Shown here: piece after piece, positions 6,346 to 8,348 of the stretch | How positions within the stretch are numbered: the first letter of the stretch is position 1 | Layout: each line of letters begins with the position of its first letter | Assembly: GCA_047971485.1 (NCBI GenBank) | Contig: JBKDZR010000095.1 | Location: 1-8,348, forward strand | DNA from: JBKDZR01 sp047971485 | GTDB lineage: Bacteria; Pseudomonadota; Alphaproteobacteria; Rhodobacterales; Rhodobacteraceae | DNA length: 8,348 nucleotides | Reading direction: 5' to 3' | Position numbers and translations under genes: made by a program | Notes under the pieces: generated by a model | Databases searched by the model: none | Seen by the model: the letters and a program-made list of their open reading frames with translations, nothing else | What the model was told of the DNA's origin: nothing

Positions 6346-6891
6346 TCACCCCCGACCCAGAGCCTTGCCAAGCCGGGGCAAGCCCGCGCGTTTCAGCAGC
6401 GCCCGGTCGCCCGCCTCATTGCCAGACAGTGTTCGCAGATGCGCCAGCGCCTCGGCCACCGCATCGGCAACGGCCCCGGGCGCCTCCCCATGCAGTTCCA
6501 GCATCAGGCTGTCCGGGCTGCGCGGGGTCACACCGTCGCGCGCCAAGGTACGGCCCGGAAAATCGCGCAGGTTCAGCGTCACCAGCGCCGTCGCGCCCCC
6601 GTCGATCGCCGCCGCCAGCACATGGCAATCAGCCGCATCGGGCAGGCTGAGACGGGCCAGCGTTGCCCCGGACACGGCCACACCCGCCCCGGGGAAGGCC
6701 GCCGTGACAAGGGCGATCTCGGCCCCTGCCTCATCGGTCTGCACCGGGTGGTTGCGGATCACCGCGCGGCGCCATTCCTCAAGGATCCGATCGGACCAGA
6801 GCGGCGTAAACAAGCCGCGCCGCGCCGCGCCCAGCAGCACCGCGCGCAAGAGCGTGGGATAAAGAACGCAGGCATCGAGAACCGCCCGCAT
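6346..6891 (-). CDS. PIN-domain protein coupled to rlmI (RSP_2648-like)
   Basis: Predicted metal-dependent ribonuclease fold protein of 181 residues. The acidic set of a PIN domain is present: Asp6 in RAVLDACVLYP, Glu38/Glu39 in SDRILEEWRRAV, Asp85 and Asp88 in PDAADCHVLAAA, and Asp110 in TLNLRDFPG. I recall a Rhodobacterales PIN family named after RSP_2648 of Rhodobacter sphaeroides that fits this N-terminus, but I cannot confirm it here. The chosen ATG (6889-6891) shares one base with the rlmI stop (TGATG), implying translational coupling; a GTG one codon earlier is an alternative. No antitoxin-sized gene is adjacent, which is unlike a VapBC pair, and the pairing with an rRNA methyltransferase suggests an RNA-linked housekeeping role. 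That role is inference. The C-terminal 70 residues (ALMLELHGEAPG-like helical region) are not informative. Confidence 0.85.
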   Translation of the reverse strand: MRAVLDACVLYPTLLRAVLLGAARRGLFTPLWSDRILEEWRRAVIRNHPVQTDEAGAEIALVTAAFPGAGVAVSGATLARLSLPDAADCHVLAAAIDGGATALVTLNLRDFPGRTLARDGVTPRSPDSLMLELHGEAPGAVADAVAEALAHLRTLSGNEAGDRALLKRAGLPRLGKALGRG

Positions 6892-8093
6892 CACCCATCC
6901 AGTCGGAAGAACAGCGCCTTCAGATAGCCACTTTCGGCCAGATGCGGATGCTGCGGGTGATCCGGTCCGGCCTGGCCGCTGTGCAGGATCTGGCCGGCCC
7001 GGCCCGCCTTGCCGATACCACGGATGCAGGCGGCCCGGAATTTCTCAGGCGTGGCGGCGTGGGAACACGAGCACAGCACCAGAAACCCACCCGGCGCCAC
7101 CAGTCCCGCGCCCAGACGCGCCACCCGTTCATAGGCACGCAAACCCTGTTCCAGCGCCGTTTTCGCCGGGGCAAAGGCTGGCGGATCACAGACCACCATG
7201 TCGAATTTCATGCCCCCCTCGCCAAGCGCGGTCAGCGCGGTGAAGGCATCCCCCGGCATGGTGCCGAAACGGTCCGCCACCCCCATGGCCTGGGCACCGC
7301 GCTCGGCCAGTTCCAACGCCGGGGCGGACCCGTCCACCGCCATGACATGGGCCGCACCGCCGGCCAGTGCGGCCAGCCCGAACCCACCCACATGGGAAAA
7401 CACATCCAGCACCCGACCGCCACGGGCCAGCCCCGCAGCGAAGGCATGGTTCGGGCGTTGATCATAGAAGAGACCTGTTTTCTGCCCGCCAATCAGATCG
7501 GCCATATAGACAGCGCCATTCATCGGCACCTCGATGGGCCCCTCCAACGCACCGGTCAGCACCTCGGTCCGGTCATCCAGCCCTTCCAGCTTGCGTGCCC
7601 GGCCCGCGCCGTTCTTGACCACAGTGCTGACCCCGGTGACCTGACGCAGCGCGGCAACCAGCGGCTCCAGCAGGCGATCCGACCAGGCGGCATTGGGCTG
7701 GATCACCGCGGCATCGCCGAATCGGTCGATGACGACACCGGGCAAACCGTCGGCCTCGGCATGGATCAGCCGGTAGAAGGGCGCATCGAACAGACGCGCA
7801 CGCAGGGCCAGGGCGCGTGTGATGCGCGCGGCAAACCAAGCCTCATCAATCTCGGCCTCGGGATCCTTGTCCAGCCAGCGCGCCGCGATCCGCGATCCCG
7901 GGGTCAACGCCACCAGGCCCATGGGCGTACGATCCGCATCCTGCAATACCGCCAACGTGCCCGGGGCCAGCGCCTTGGTGCGCCGATCCAGAACCAGATC
8001 ATCGCCATAGGCCCAAGGGAAGCCATGGCGGATCCGCCGCGCATCGGCCTTGGGCTTCAGCCGCACCACGGCCCGGTCACTCTGGTTTTCCAT
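6891..8093 (-). CDS. rlmI: 23S rRNA (cytosine-5) methyltransferase RlmI-like
   Basis: SAM-dependent methyltransferase of 400 residues, close to the length of E. coli RlmI, which makes m5C1962 in 23S rRNA. An N-terminal PUA RNA-binding domain covers about 5-75 (LKPKADARRIRHGFPWAYGD at its start). A middle region follows, with FYRLIHAEADGLPGVVIDRFGD at about 106-127 and the GQKTGLFYDQRPN element at 203-215. The Rossmann part has SAM motif VLDVFSHVGGFGLAAL at 228-243, an acidic residue at the end of the next strand (AVDGS, Asp254), DPPAFAP at 303-309, and CSCSH at 341-345 holding the likely catalytic Cys343. The ATG at 8091-8093 has AGGGG seven bases upstream; the longer open frame to 8228 adds 45 residues unlike the family and is rejected. 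It is followed with a one-base overlap by the PIN gene. The family is firm, and the exact target position is inferred from RlmI. Confidence 0.93.
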   Translation of the reverse strand: MENQSDRAVVRLKPKADARRIRHGFPWAYGDDLVLDRRTKALAPGTLAVLQDADRTPMGLVALTPGSRIAARWLDKDPEAEIDEAWFAARITRALALRARLFDAPFYRLIHAEADGLPGVVIDRFGDAAVIQPNAAWSDRLLEPLVAALRQVTGVSTVVKNGAGRARKLEGLDDRTEVLTGALEGPIEVPMNGAVYMADLIGGQKTGLFYDQRPNHAFAAGLARGGRVLDVFSHVGGFGLAALAGGAAHVMAVDGSAPALELAERGAQAMGVADRFGTMPGDAFTALTALGEGGMKFDMVVCDPPAFAPAKTALEQGLRAYERVARLGAGLVAPGGFLVLCSCSHAATPEKFRAACIRGIGKAGRAGQILHSGQAGPDHPQHPHLAESGYLKALFFRLDG

Positions 8094-8247
8094 CGGCTGC
8101 CCCTTTTCTGTGCCACGCCCCCCTCTAACGCCGCGAACGGACGGGGGAAAGGGACCCACAGCCTGGAGGCAACAGGATGGCAAAAGAACAAGCCTTAGCC
8201 CGATCGTGATAGTCGGCTTTGCGGACAAAGCTGTCGTTCATCCCCTT
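8094..8247. promoter_or_regulatory. Upstream region of rlmI, probable promoter
   Basis: This stretch must contain the start signals of the rlmI-PIN unit. The ribosome site AGGGG lies at the low-coordinate end. I could not find a well-spaced -35/-10 pair and do not place one. No regulatory motif is recognised. Confidence 0.35.
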
Positions 8248-8320
8248 GGCGCGGGACAAGCCCGGAACGGGCGCCGCGCCATCACTGGGGCGGCCCACCG
8301 GTCTGGCGCTCTGGCTGAAG
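8248..8320 (+). repeat. 73-bp direct repeat, copy 2
   Basis: Second copy of the repeat at 6035-6107 (72 of 73 bases identical), with the same compound dyad at 8248-8280. It lies upstream of rlmI, so the two copies bracket the rlmI-PIN unit. On the minus strand an open frame without a start codon enters from the window edge and ends at a TGA at 8238-8240, reading through the repeat (APDRWAAPVMARRPFRAC); whether it is coding cannot be decided. Confidence 0.93.
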
Positions 8321-8348
8321 ACAGTGCAAAGTCCTCAGGTCTCGCTAC

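Noticed and set aside
8094..8228. In-frame extension of RlmI by 45 residues
   Set aside because: The PUA domain begins right after the ATG at 8093, which has its own ribosome site; the extension is unlike the family.
1..8348. tRNA, rRNA, CRISPR array, phage attachment site or defence system
   Set aside because: No cloverleaf, rRNA signature, regularly spaced repeats, integrase or defence-type gene was seen; the lone PIN protein has no antitoxin and is coupled to rlmI.

Overview
The window looks like a chromosomal piece of a high-GC alphaproteobacterium, most likely in or near the Rhodobacterales (Paracoccus/Rhodobacter type). The basis is recalled similarity of the M48 peptidase and of the RlmI-PIN pair to Rhodobacterales proteins, GC-rich codon use and the type of insertion sequence. 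No 16S or other marker is present, so this placement is inference.

Left end (1-1320): an IS5-family transposase gene on the minus strand runs off the window edge and changes reading frame at a run of six A residues. Behind it lie a 70-bp segment with imperfect 18-bp inverted ends and about 650 bp of apparently decayed DNA. The only recognisable trace there is a short minus-strand fragment resembling the N-terminus of hydantoinase/oxoprolinase (HyuA-type) proteins.

Centre (1321-5279): a complete ferric-siderophore ABC importer reads leftward: periplasmic binding protein, permease, permease, ATPase. It belongs to the FatBCDE / CeuBCDE / VctPDGC / YclNOPQ type. The binding protein keeps the three Arg, one His and one Tyr that line the catecholate pocket in Campylobacter CeuE, so a catecholate ligand is predicted. 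A terminator-like hairpin with a T-tract separates the binding-protein gene from the membrane genes, while those three genes overlap each other. No outer-membrane receptor, siderophore synthesis gene or regulator gene is in the window.

Right half (5280-8348): a membrane-anchored M48 metallopeptidase is transcribed divergently from the importer, and each of the two start regions carries the same 10-bp box. Convergent to it is a minus-strand two-gene unit: rlmI (23S rRNA m5C methyltransferase) with a PIN-domain protein translationally coupled to its end. A 73-bp direct repeat, 72/73 identical, brackets this pair at 6035-6107 and 8248-8320.

Most of the window is ordinary accessory and housekeeping content, and I see no wholly new system. 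The points most worth checking are the bracketing repeat, the methyltransferase-PIN coupling, the matched boxes in the divergent promoter region and the intra-operon terminator.
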